A stretch of DNA of 64,000 nt from Mucilaginibacter defluvii (GCF_039543225.1 NZ_BAABJI010000002.1:1488001-1552000); one strand, 5' to 3'; positions 17,894 through 25,660 are shown, counted from the stretch's first letter. Numbers and translations are program-made. The notes: generated by a model from the sequence alone, not told the origin.

Positions 17894-18481
17894 TCAGGAT
17901 TGTTGTGATTTTTTTACCTTATTAACCAATTTCTCTTTCAGTTTATCAAACTGCTTAGGTGTTTTACCCAGCAGTTCGGCAATATCAGCTCGTTTCATCC
18001 CCTCACAGATCGCTTCATATATCATTTCTAATTCGGTATCGCCAGCGGCCGCGTTTTTCAAAGCCTCACATTGCTCCTTAAACGTCTTTTCTTCATCTAC
18101 TGTTACCTGCGTGGTATCTGGTATATAAAAATCATCTGTGATATCGGTATATTCGATTCTCAACGCTTTTGATTTAGGTGTTTTATATTTTTCAACTTCA
18201 GCACTTATTTCATGATCGATCAAACGGATCATCTGCTCTAGTAATGTAAACTTTTCTTTCCATTCCCATTCACCGCCCAGCAATTTGGTATAGGCAATTT
18301 CCAGGTAATGTTCAACCGGATTAGTACCTAGATTTCCAGCACTATGGGCGCCGCTCAAGGTCCTTTGTTTTAATCTTATACGTATGTGTTTGGCGCTTTT
18401 TCTGAGGACAACTTTCCAATCGTTTTCTTTTAACGTTGAAAACCGTCTTTGATTATTGCTATAGTGAGGTCCTAAAATCAT
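17894..18481 (-). CDS. Sigma-70-like (ECF-type) protein divergent from CBASS
   Basis: 195 residues from the ATG at 18481 (a TTG 12 codons upstream would start inside the palindrome). Residues about 45-95 (VEHYLEIAYTKLLGGEWEWK ... FTLLEQMIRLIDHEISAEVE) look like sigma region 2 of ECF-like proteins. Residues about 150-185 (MIYEAICEGMKRADIAELLG then KTPKQFDKLKEKL) form a region-4-like HTH. It is the first gene of the unit with the helical protein and the ImmA/IrrE peptidase. It could drive the divergent CBASS promoter. The match is moderate, and it could instead be a generic HTH protein. Confidence 0.65.
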   Translation of the reverse strand: MILGPHYSNNQRRFSTLKENDWKVVLRKSAKHIRIRLKQRTLSGAHSAGNLGTNPVEHYLEIAYTKLLGGEWEWKEKFTLLEQMIRLIDHEISAEVEKYKTPKSKALRIEYTDITDDFYIPDTTQVTVDEEKTFKEQCEALKNAAAGDTELEMIYEAICEGMKRADIAELLGKTPKQFDKLKEKLVNKVKKSQQS

Positions 18482-18488
18482 AGTGATA

Positions 18489-18546
18489 ATAACCGGCTTA
18501 GTTAGGTTTTCCCCCAAGTGGGGGACTTTTTTAAACCTCCGGTTAT
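18489..18546. promoter_or_regulatory. Nested dyad in the divergent sigma-like/CBASS promoter region
   Basis: Two perfect inverted repeats share the same centre (18517.5): outer arms ATAACCGG (18489-18496) and CCGGTTAT (18539-18546), inner arms TCCCCCA (18510-18516) and TGGGGGA (18519-18525). A third, slightly off-centre pair is AGGTTT (18504-18509) and AAACCT (18533-18538). The element lies 8 bp upstream of the sigma-like ATG and 71 bp upstream of the effector ATG, suiting an operator for both units. Confidence 0.6.
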
Positions 18547-18616
18547 ATACTTATTAGAGGGGCAAATAATCAGGAGCTTAAAAAAACAAGGGAAGGTAAA
18601 AAAAAGAAAGGAGAAT

Positions 18617-19426
18617 ATGAATTTAAAAGGTAAGATCAGTTTTATTATAGGTATCGCGGGTTTTATAGCCTGCATTTTTATTACAGCAACCGATGTTAAA
18701 TCTACCATTTTCAAGATCGCTTTGGGTTTTGTTTTAGGCGGGGCTATTGATCTGATTGTGTTTTTGATAGAGAATAAAAAGCATTGGAATCTGCTAAAGA
18801 CAAGAATATTTAAAGCCAATCAGCCAGTACGTGTTACTGTGGCTTATTTGTTCCGTATAGAAATGAACGGTAGGTATGTATTAATTAAGCGGCATAAAAA
18901 TGATCGGGTGGGCTATCAGCCAATAGGCGGCGCATTCAAATATTTTAAAGAAGAAAACCGCGAGTTATTTGATAAACTGGGGGTTGAACCCTGCGACCAT
19001 GTGCCGCGTGATGAGAAAACAGATCACGATTTGCGAATACGCCTTAAAAGGCGTAAGAACCTAATAGATTTTATAAAATGGTTTGAAAGCCGTAAAAATC
19101 GGGAAATGGACCCATGGCGAGAGTTCTACGAGGAACTGGTTGAGCCGGGCTTGTTGCAAGAAGATATTTTTAAACATGTGAAGTACGTGTTTATCTGCAA
19201 ACACACCGAAGGTATTTTAAAATCGCCGGTTTACCCAATCGATGAATTTCGTTATGCCGAGATCTATGAGTTGCGTCCTGAAACCGATGCTCAAAAGAAA
19301 GCCATCGCCAATTTGATCAGTCATACCGAACAAATCGTTTTTGCTACACCAGACGAAATTAGAAAAGGTGCTACCAACGATGGCCGCACCATATTACCAC
19401 ATACATTCAAAATTCTACCCAAATGA
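18617..19426 (+). CDS. cap16: CBASS effector, 2TM-NUDIX (Cap16-like)
   Basis: 269 residues from the ATG at 18617, preceded by AGGAG; a longer frame from 18518 would begin inside the palindrome. Two membrane helices (about 8-24 and 32-51) precede a NUDIX-like domain (about 70-260). The Nudix box is degenerate and split: GG at 104-105 and REFYEEL at 168-174, separated by an insertion of about 60 residues. In CBASS such 2TM-NUDIX proteins are thought to bind the cyclic nucleotide and disrupt the inner membrane. The stop overlaps the CD-NTase start by 4 bp (ATGA). The Cap16 name follows the CBASS effector nomenclature as I recall it. Confidence 0.82.
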   Translation: MNLKGKISFIIGIAGFIACIFITATDVKSTIFKIALGFVLGGAIDLIVFLIENKKHWNLLKTRIFKANQPVRVTVAYLFRIEMNGRYVLIKRHKNDRVGYQPIGGAFKYFKEENRELFDKLGVEPCDHVPRDEKTDHDLRIRLKRRKNLIDFIKWFESRKNREMDPWREFYEELVEPGLLQEDIFKHVKYVFICKHTEGILKSPVYPIDEFRYAEIYELRPETDAQKKAIANLISHTEQIVFATPDEIRKGATNDGRTILPHTFKILPK

Positions 19427-20553
19427 TATATTTAAACAACAGACAAGCGCAGATAGATGACATTCTGGATAGAATGGCGGAATCATTGCAACTCGGCGAT
19501 AGCCGTTATGACAGGATGAAAGGGCATTACGAAGCTATTAAATCTTGGATAGAGAAAGATGAAAAATTCTTTAAACCTTTTGCCTACGAACTATACCCAC
19601 ATGGTTCAGTGCGTATCCTTACCACTGTAAAGCCTATCGGTAAAGACGAGTTCGACCTGGATATTGCCTTGCACATCAAAACTAATCACACCGCGCACAC
19701 CCCTCAACGTATATACCAGGAGCTGAAACGCAGACTGAGCGAACATGAGACGTATAAGGGAATGATGGAATTAAAGAAACGCTGTATACGCCTGAACTAC
19801 TCCGGTGATTTCCACATGGACATATTACCTGGCATACAGGAGTTTGATTGGGATGACAACAGGCTTTGTGTTCCTGACCATGAATTAGGCCGATGGGTAA
19901 GCAGCAACCCGCGGGGATATGCGAAGTGGTTTATTGATCGGGCAAATACCGTAAAGGTTAGCTTACTGGAAAAGGCGCTGAGAGCAGAAAATATACCGGC
20001 TGATAACTTTAAGTATAAAAAACCACTGCAACGAGCAGTGCAACTAATAAAGCGTTACCGTGATATTTACTTTCAGGATGATGATACCTATAAAACTTCA
20101 AGTATCATTTTAACAACTATAGCCGGCTTATATTACAATGGCGAAGAAAGTATTTTTGATACGGTTGAAAATATAGTAAATCAAATACGCCATAATGTAA
20201 CTTATCTGCCATCCCGGCTAAAAATACTCAACCCCGTGAACGCCCAAGAAGACTTTACCGATAAGTGGGATGCTGAACCGCAGTATTATACTGCCTTTAA
20301 AGCGTTTGTAGTACACCTGTACAATGAGTGGCAGGAGCTGAAAAAACAACATGGGGTGATCACCGAGAGCCGTATACTTAAAGGATTATTTGGCGATGAT
20401 TTGTTCACCAATGCGCAGCGTGAGCAAACTACCTTGCTTGAAAGTTATCGTAAATCCCAGAATTTGGGTATTAGTCGCGACACAGGTAACATTGTTAAGG
20501 CCGGTACAGTAGCAAGCGCAGTTGTTAAGACGAATACTTTTTTTGGCGACTAA
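19423..20553 (+). CDS. cdn: CBASS CD-NTase (cGAS/DncV-like nucleotidyltransferase)
   Basis: 376 residues. The nucleotidyltransferase signature is complete: GS at 61-62 in YPHGSVRI, DLD at 78-80 in KDEFDLDIAL, and a third acid D133 in FHMDILPG. It should make a cyclic oligonucleotide on phage infection that activates the membrane effector. The C-terminus is an exposed tail ending NTFFGD, as expected where an E2-like partner attaches to the enzyme's carboxyl end. The clade and the nucleotide product cannot be told by eye. It overlaps the effector by 4 bp and the E2 gene by 1 bp. Confidence 0.92.
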   Translation: MIYLNNRQAQIDDILDRMAESLQLGDSRYDRMKGHYEAIKSWIEKDEKFFKPFAYELYPHGSVRILTTVKPIGKDEFDLDIALHIKTNHTAHTPQRIYQELKRRLSEHETYKGMMELKKRCIRLNYSGDFHMDILPGIQEFDWDDNRLCVPDHELGRWVSSNPRGYAKWFIDRANTVKVSLLEKALRAENIPADNFKYKKPLQRAVQLIKRYRDIYFQDDDTYKTSSIILTTIAGLYYNGEESIFDTVENIVNQIRHNVTYLPSRLKILNPVNAQEDFTDKWDAEPQYYTAFKAFVVHLYNEWQELKKQHGVITESRILKGLFGDDLFTNAQREQTTLLESYRKSQNLGISRDTGNIVKAGTVASAVVKTNTFFGD

Positions 20554-20969
20554 TGTATTTTAATAATTGCACATTAACAGCAAAACCACTTTCTCAGCAA
20601 GCCCAGGCAATAAATGTCAAATGGCCTGGGTTTGCCGTGAGTGTTACAAGGAACAGGCTCAAAGCAGTAGGCGATTTGCAACCGACCGCCAGAAGCATTA
20701 TTTATACTGTTCAAATTATTTATCAATTAGGGGATTCCCCAGATATTATATTACTAAATCCCAAAATTGAGCGAAATTTCAAAGGGGAAATGCCCGAACA
20801 TCTGTATTCTAAAGAGCGGTTATGCCTTTATCGACCGATTTATGGAGAGTTTAAGCCAAGCGATCTGATCAGTGAGACCATTATACCCTGGACATCACTT
20901 TGGTTATACCACTATGAGGTTTGGCACATTACAGGCGATTGGTTGGGAGGTGGTGAACATCCTGGTTAG
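20553..20969 (+). CDS. CBASS E2-like conjugating protein (short type II system)
   Basis: 138 residues, the size of the stand-alone E2-like protein of short type II CBASS. Cys91 in KERLCLYRP is the likely active-site cysteine. The C-terminal block IIPWTSLWLYHYEVWHITGD then WLGGGEHP is the characteristic tail of this family. In studied systems the E2-like protein forms a covalent conjugate with the CD-NTase C-terminus and raises its activity, without an E1 or JAB peptidase; none is encoded here. Start and upstream stop overlap in TAATG, so translation is coupled. Confidence 0.85.
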   Translation: MYFNNCTLTAKPLSQQAQAINVKWPGFAVSVTRNRLKAVGDLQPTARSIIYTVQIIYQLGDSPDIILLNPKIERNFKGEMPEHLYSKERLCLYRPIYGEFKPSDLISETIIPWTSLWLYHYEVWHITGDWLGGGEHPG

Positions 20970-21062
20970 CGGTAGATGTCGTAATTTAATAGTAAAACTT
21001 TAAGCAGTAACCCCGCGATTAATTTAGCAATTTTTAAAATTTGTATAACCAATTATAATTTT

Positions 21063-21457
21063 ATGGCACAGAAATTTACTTTAGAAATTACAAGGTCCTG
21101 AACGGTAGTTCAGTTGAAGAAGAAAAAGTTTGGTTAAAAGCGACAGCGCCTATTAGTACCAAAGGATTTGCATTAGTTGACCGCACCTTTGATGGAAACG
21201 AAATGGTTTCTAATGAGTTCCGACACATCTATGTATTTCCAGAATATCAGTTAGCAAAAGACCAGGCTGTGGTTGTTTACACTACAAAAGGAACTAACGG
21301 TTTCAAAAAATATAATAACAGTGATGATAAGTACCTGGCTTTATATTGGGGTTCGGAAGAGTGCGTTTGGAACGATAATGGTAAAGACACCGCAACACTT
21401 ATTAATTTTATCCCGGTTAATTCAGTGAAAGCACCGGCAGTAAAAAAGAAAGCTTGA
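21063..21457 (+). pseudogene. Small lamin-tail-like protein gene with a one-base frameshift
   Basis: An ATG at 21063 opens MAQKFTLEIT and hits TGA after 12 codons. The +2 frame then continues from KVLNGSSVEEE to the stop at 21457. Adding one A to the AA at 21093-21094 (ACAAGG to ACAAAGG) joins the frames into about 131 residues. The body resembles a lamin tail domain: IYVFPEYQLAKDQAVVVYT, then LYWGSEECVWNDNGKDTATL (the WNDxGDxxxL-type signature). A shorter start at 21203 would lose the first third of the domain. It lies 93 bp after the CBASS E2 gene. It is either a broken gene, a sequencing error or a programmed shift. Confidence 0.65.
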
Positions 21458-21478
21458 AAAATGATCAAGCTTTCTTTT
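21444..21478. terminator. Bidirectional terminator between cargo and integrase
   Basis: Perfect 13-bp stem AAAAGAAAGCTTG (21444-21456) and CAAGCTTTCTTTT (21466-21478) with a 9-nt loop. A-rich and T-rich flanks allow termination in both directions between the convergent lamin-tail-like gene and the integrase. Confidence 0.8.
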
Positions 21479-21497
21479 ACATTACCTAAATGTGCGT

Positions 21498-22724
21498 TTA
21501 TTTATTTAGCCGTTGTTTCAAGGCATTTATATCTTCCTTGAGCTTCCTTTCTACAACTTTCGCATAAATCTGAGTAGTTGTAATTTTGGTATGACCTAAA
21601 ATCTTACTCACAGTTTCAATAGGTACACCATTGGATAATGTTATAGTAGTCGCGAATGTGTGTCTAGCAATATGAAACGTCACGTTTTTAATTATATCGC
21701 AGCGATCAGCAATTTCCTTCAGGTAGCTATTTACTTTTTGGTTAGATATCTTCGGAAACACACGCCCATCATATAAAGCGCGCTCATTGTCTTTATACTT
21801 ATCAAGGATGTCTAACGCCTTAGGCAGTAACGGCACTATCACAGGTATAAGCGTCTTTTCTCTGCATGTCCTAATCCAACGGTCGCCATCCGCATTAGTC
21901 ACAATATGTTCTGGCTCTAGGTTACTGACGTCAACGTATGATAGGCCGGTATAACAGCAAAAGACGAACATGTCTCTCACCATTTCTAATCGCTCAATAC
22001 CAAATTTCTTCTCTTCAATAGCTTTCAATTCGACTTCTGATAGCTGCTCCCGATTGACCTTTTGGATTTTAAGTTTATAAGTTGCAAAAGGATCCGCATC
22101 TATCCAATGTAAATTTAACGCCAGGTTGGTCATCTTTTTTAACCGAATAATATGTTTCATCACGCCGTTGTTGTTAAGCGGCTTTTGATGATCTTTCGGT
22201 TTGTGGTTACGCAAGAAGACTTCAAAGTCTTTCACAAACTTATAATTCAGTTCACGTAGGTATATATCAGTAGCATTATAGTGTTGTTCCAAAAATTTCT
22301 TTAAATAGCGCTGGGTAACATAATAATGTTTAAGCGTACTCCACTTTAAATCTGTGGTAGCCGTTTCGTTATGGTAGCTCATGAGGCTGCTCAACGTAAA
22401 TGCTTCTTCTTTTTCACCGAGAAAAAGACTTTTGATCGATCTGGTATTGATCAGCTTCCCTTTTAATTGCAACTCCTTATAGCAGTTACCTAACTTAAGC
22501 CTAACCTCTTCCAGATAGGCGTTCAGCTCTTTAATTTCATTCTTAGTGCCTTTGGCGGCACCCTTTCCAAAATCCCAAATACTGATATCAACCATTTTTT
22601 GCTTTAAGGCAATAAAGCATTTTTCCTTGTTGATAGTAACCACTACATATAGTGGTGCTTTGCCATCCTTCTCCTTATCACTCTTGATCGTAAAGTAAAT
22701 GCGGAATGACTGCGATGTTTTCAT
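21498..22724 (-). CDS. int: Tyrosine integrase of the ICE (IntDOT-like)
   Basis: 408 residues. An arm-DNA-binding N-terminal domain (about 1-95), a SAM-like core-binding domain (about 105-200) and a catalytic domain (about 215-400) can be seen. Catalytic residues visible are HIAR (HxxR) with HTFAT, GHTKIT and the nucleophile Tyr in TTQIYAKV. The usual first arginine is a serine (CYTGLSYVDV), as reported for CTnDOT IntDOT. It is transcribed away from the adjacent tRNA gene, with candidate arm sites in between, marking the right end of the element. Confidence 0.93.
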   Translation of the reverse strand: MKTSQSFRIYFTIKSDKEKDGKAPLYVVVTINKEKCFIALKQKMVDISIWDFGKGAAKGTKNEIKELNAYLEEVRLKLGNCYKELQLKGKLINTRSIKSLFLGEKEEAFTLSSLMSYHNETATTDLKWSTLKHYYVTQRYLKKFLEQHYNATDIYLRELNYKFVKDFEVFLRNHKPKDHQKPLNNNGVMKHIIRLKKMTNLALNLHWIDADPFATYKLKIQKVNREQLSEVELKAIEEKKFGIERLEMVRDMFVFCCYTGLSYVDVSNLEPEHIVTNADGDRWIRTCREKTLIPVIVPLLPKALDILDKYKDNERALYDGRVFPKISNQKVNSYLKEIADRCDIIKNVTFHIARHTFATTITLSNGVPIETVSKILGHTKITTTQIYAKVVERKLKEDINALKQRLNK

Positions 22725-22781
22725 ACAATAACATTTTAAATGGTTAATGAATTAGTTGCATCCTGTTTCAGCTTCGCTTTC

Positions 22782-22920
22782 AGGTGTTCAAAAGGTGCCC
22801 ACGGCTTTTTCGTTTTTGTGAGTTTTAGTTCACTTAACAGATTACTTATCAGATCGTTAAGTCACTTTTGAACACCTAAGGTAAAAACTAATCTCAGGTA
22901 GTCAGTTAGGTGTTCAGAAG
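22782..22920. repeat. Three candidate integrase arm-type sites
   Basis: AGGTGTTCAAAAG occurs at 22782-22794, in perfect inverted form at 22865-22877, and as AGGTGTTCAGAAG at 22908-22920. All lie between the integrase start and the tRNA gene, where the attachment region of a tRNA-integrated element is expected. The role as arm sites is inferred. Confidence 0.55.
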
Positions 22921-22960
22921 TTTGGCTTTCTTTGGGGTTAGGAAGGGTATAATTAATGAA

Positions 22961-22993
22961 AAAACCCTCTAAATAAGCTATTTAGAGGGTTTT
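22961..22993 (-). terminator. Terminator downstream of the tRNA gene
   Basis: Perfect 15-bp stem AAAACCCTCTAAATA (22961-22975) and its complement (22979-22993), loop AGC. On the minus strand it ends in six T residues, fitting termination of the tRNA transcript. Confidence 0.85.
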
Positions 22994-23017
22994 CGATGTT
23001 CCCGATACTCGGGGAAG

Positions 23018-23091
23018 TGCGCCCACCTGGGCTCGAACCAGGGACCAAAAGATTATGAGTCTTCTACTCTAACCGACTGAGCTATAGGCGC
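23018..23091 (-). tRNA. tRNA with CAU anticodon (Met, or Ile2)
   Basis: 74 nt that fold as a full cloverleaf: acceptor GCGCCTA paired with TGGGCGC, D-arm GCTC, anticodon loop CTCATAA with stem GAAGA/TCTTT, T-arm CCTGG-TTCGAGC-CCAGG, discriminator A. CCA is not encoded. The CAU anticodon means elongator Met or the lysidine-modified Ile2; the acceptor does not look like an initiator. The 3' end faces the ICE and is the probable integration target. Confidence 0.93.
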
Positions 23092-23155
23092 AAATTTTTC
23101 GGTTGTTTTTCGAGGCGCAATATTACATATTTGCCATGAATTAGTAAAGTAAATT

Positions 23156-23788
23156 ATGAAAAATATTAAAAATATCATCTTTGATTACGGCAACGTTATT
23201 TTTAACATCAGCTTTGAAAAAGCGCAACAAGCTTGGAGTGAGCTGGGTATCAATAATACGGGCGACTTTTTTGGTCATCTTAAACAGGATGCTATTTTTG
23301 ACGCTTTTGACAGGGGAGAAATAACTGCTGTTCAGTTTCGTGATCGTATACGTGAAATAACCGGAAACGCCAACCTGACCGATACCCAGATCAATAATGC
23401 CTGGAACAGTATGCTGATCGGCGTTGCCGAGGGTACGCACGATCTACTACTTCAGTTAAAGGCTAAATACCGCACCTTTTTGCTGAGCAATATCAATGCT
23501 ATCCATTACGAATTTATTATGAACTACCTGGAAAAGCAATTTGGTTTTATGGGCAACGATCATCTATTCGAGAAAACATATTATTCGCACCTTACCGGCA
23601 AGCGCAAGCCTGAAACAGCCATATTTGAACAGGTGTTGACTGAAAACGGGCTTAATCCTAACGAAACGCTGTTTATAGACGATAGTCCGCAACACCTGAA
23701 AGCCGCTGAGCAGTTAGGTATCAACACCTTCCTGATGACAGCGCCTGACACTTTACAGGATTATTTTAAACGCAACGGGCTGTTATAA
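23156..23788 (+). CDS. HAD-family phosphatase (YihX-like)
   Basis: 210 residues. HAD motif I is FDYGNVIF near residue 9 (nucleophile D9), motif II is LLSNIN near 118, the motif III lysine is in GKRKPE near 149, and motif IV is FIDDSPQHL near 174. The DxG form of motif I and the overall pattern match the YihX/epoxide-hydrolase-N-like HAD-IA group, cytosolic phosphatases acting on small phosphorylated metabolites. It is the first chromosomal gene beyond the ICE, divergent from the tRNA. Confidence 0.9.
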   Translation: MKNIKNIIFDYGNVIFNISFEKAQQAWSELGINNTGDFFGHLKQDAIFDAFDRGEITAVQFRDRIREITGNANLTDTQINNAWNSMLIGVAEGTHDLLLQLKAKYRTFLLSNINAIHYEFIMNYLEKQFGFMGNDHLFEKTYYSHLTGKRKPETAIFEQVLTENGLNPNETLFIDDSPQHLKAAEQLGINTFLMTAPDTLQDYFKRNGLL

Positions 23789-23805
23789 CCTGATAGATCC
23801 ACAAA

Positions 23806-25095
23806 TCAGACAGTTTGTGTCAATGGTACTTTGATGAAAAAGTAAGTGTATTGCTTTACTTTACTTTGAACATAGATTTCGCCGCCTAATGATTTTACAA
23901 GCCGGCGTACAACGTATAAACCAAGCCCGCTACCGGCGGATGCGGAATTTCCGCGGTAATACATATCATAAATTTTATTGATAACCCGCGGCGGTATACC
24001 TTGCCCGTTATCGCTGAATTTTATCACCAAATTACCTTTAAAGCTAAAAATATAGATCTGGATAAGTAAACCTCCCTTATGAAAGGTAAGGGAGTTTTCA
24101 ATTAGGTTATCAAATATATTAATATAGGCATGCGTATTACATACATGCTTTTCTGTCAAATGCACATCAAATACCAATCTGCCGCCAACATCATCTAAGC
24201 GGCTTTGGTAATTGGTTTTTAAACCTCGCAAAACTTGCTTAAAGTCAACCTCCCCTACCTGAGTTTCGTACGAATAGGTGCTTAATACATTAAGCTTTGA
24301 AAGCATACCATCCAGCTTGCGTACAACCTGTTCACACTTATCAAACAAATCCAGCACGTTTTCATCCTCTGTAACCAATTTGGCCAGGTTAGCTAAACCC
24401 ATAATATTGGCCAGCGGAGCCCGGAAATCGTGCGAGGTACGATAAAACAACGTAAGTAATTCCTGATTGGCGGCCGTAACCTCAGCAGTACGCGTAAGCA
24501 CCGTCTTTTCGAGATCGCGGTTGAGGCGGGTTATCTGCTGATTCTTCTTTTTAAGCTCCTTGTTATTCTTTTTTATCTCCTGTAGTAGTTCAAGCTGTAA
24601 AAGCTTGTTAGCGGCGAGGTCGGCTATACTGCGTAAAAATTTAAAATCCTGATCGATTTGTGATACAACTTCTTTTGCACCAGTGGTAATAACGATGCTT
24701 CTATCTTCATAATAGAACACAGGCAGTGAACGCACGTATGCTATTTTCGGGTCGTTAAAAGCTGTCCGTTTTAATATATCAATCGTACCATCTTCTAACG
24801 CGTAGCTAACAGGCAAACCGTTGGCAAGTATCTCAAGCTCAAATTTTCGGACTGCATTATTCCTAGGCCGAACAATTGCGTATTCACCGCGACTAAGTTC
24901 AATACACCAGGTATCGCCCCGATGGGTATAACATATCCGTAACATGTAAGTATCTATAATGTATTTGGCATGCGCGGTCAGCGCCTCGCCAATATCATTA
25001 AATGACGCGGCCTTGTTAAGGTCAGTAGCAAAGTTAGAGAGCGCTTCGTACCGTAAACGCTGCGAGTTTTGAAGTATCCCCGTCGTGGAATCCAT
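23806..25095 (-). CDS. Soluble sensor histidine kinase with GAF-like sensor
   Basis: 429 residues, no membrane segments. A GAF-like sensor region (about 15-170) is followed by a coiled coil (about 170-210, EIKKNNKELKKKNQQITRLN), a HisKA domain with the phospho-acceptor His in RTSHDFRAPL (about residue 222), and an HATPase domain with the N box IFDNLIENSL, G1 DNGQGIPP and G2 GSGLGLYVVRRL. No response regulator is adjacent, so it is an orphan kinase. It lies next to the AhpD-like gene on the same strand with no gap, so the two may be cotranscribed. Confidence 0.9.
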   Translation of the reverse strand: MDSTTGILQNSQRLRYEALSNFATDLNKAASFNDIGEALTAHAKYIIDTYMLRICYTHRGDTWCIELSRGEYAIVRPRNNAVRKFELEILANGLPVSYALEDGTIDILKRTAFNDPKIAYVRSLPVFYYEDRSIVITTGAKEVVSQIDQDFKFLRSIADLAANKLLQLELLQEIKKNNKELKKKNQQITRLNRDLEKTVLTRTAEVTAANQELLTLFYRTSHDFRAPLANIMGLANLAKLVTEDENVLDLFDKCEQVVRKLDGMLSKLNVLSTYSYETQVGEVDFKQVLRGLKTNYQSRLDDVGGRLVFDVHLTEKHVCNTHAYINIFDNLIENSLTFHKGGLLIQIYIFSFKGNLVIKFSDNGQGIPPRVINKIYDMYYRGNSASAGSGLGLYVVRRLVKSLGGEIYVQSKVKQYTYFFIKVPLTQTV

Positions 25096-25096
25096 T

Positions 25097-25660
25097 TTAT
25101 TTTGGTTCCATCAGTTCGTTGTCAATCTTTATACCCGATATATCGGCTATGGTGTTCACCATATTGGTGAGATCGGCAAGCGCCATCAGTTCCTGCACCT
25201 CTTCCAAACTAAAACCTTCATCGCGCAATTCCTCAAAATCTTCATCGGTAGTACTGCGCGGCGCCAAGGCGCAACGTGTTACAATCGATATCGCTTTCCG
25301 GTATGATGATGGTATGTAACTGCTATCCAGGTTATTGGTAAGCCTCAAATCATTTTCACCTGTAAGAGTTTTGCCCAAACTATCGGCTATGATACCATGC
25401 GCCTGGGCACAATAATCACAACCCTTTAAATTTGATATATTGTAAATAATAAGCTGCTTAAGTACAAACGGTACCGAACCGCGCAACATGGTGTTACGTA
25501 GCTTCTCCCAGTTTCCGCGTAACACGGTAGGGTTGTTACCTTGGCATTTAAACCAGTTTAAAACGAAGGGGATGCCCATTTCTTTCATGGTTTCCTCGTA
25601 TATCAACTTCACTTCCGGACCGGCATCCTCGTACTCAACTAATTTAAAACGTTGCGACAT
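25097..25660 (-). CDS. Carboxymuconolactone decarboxylase / AhpD-like protein
   Basis: 187 residues, helical. The AhpD-type motif CDYCAQAH (CxxCxxxH) is near residue 75, giving a redox-active disulphide and proton-relay His, so an alkylhydroperoxidase-like role is more likely than true decarboxylation. The C-terminal half (DEGFSLEEVQELMALADLTN) is typical of the family. One base separates it from the histidine kinase downstream. Confidence 0.88.
   Translation of the reverse strand: MSQRFKLVEYEDAGPEVKLIYEETMKEMGIPFVLNWFKCQGNNPTVLRGNWEKLRNTMLRGSVPFVLKQLIIYNISNLKGCDYCAQAHGIIADSLGKTLTGENDLRLTNNLDSSYIPSSYRKAISIVTRCALAPRSTTDEDFEELRDEGFSLEEVQELMALADLTNMVNTIADISGIKIDNELMEPK

Noticed and set aside
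18482..18517. TTG start for the sigma-like protein
   Set aside because: It would begin at the centre of the palindrome; the ATG at 18481 is preferred.
18518..18616. Longer start of the CBASS effector
   Set aside because: It would translate half of the palindrome; the ATG at 18617 has AGGAG before it and opens directly into the membrane helices.
23001..23016. Small hairpin TTCCCGA / TCGGGGAA just after the tRNA as an att core
   Set aside because: Imperfect and not repeated in the window; the tRNA 3' end is a better candidate.
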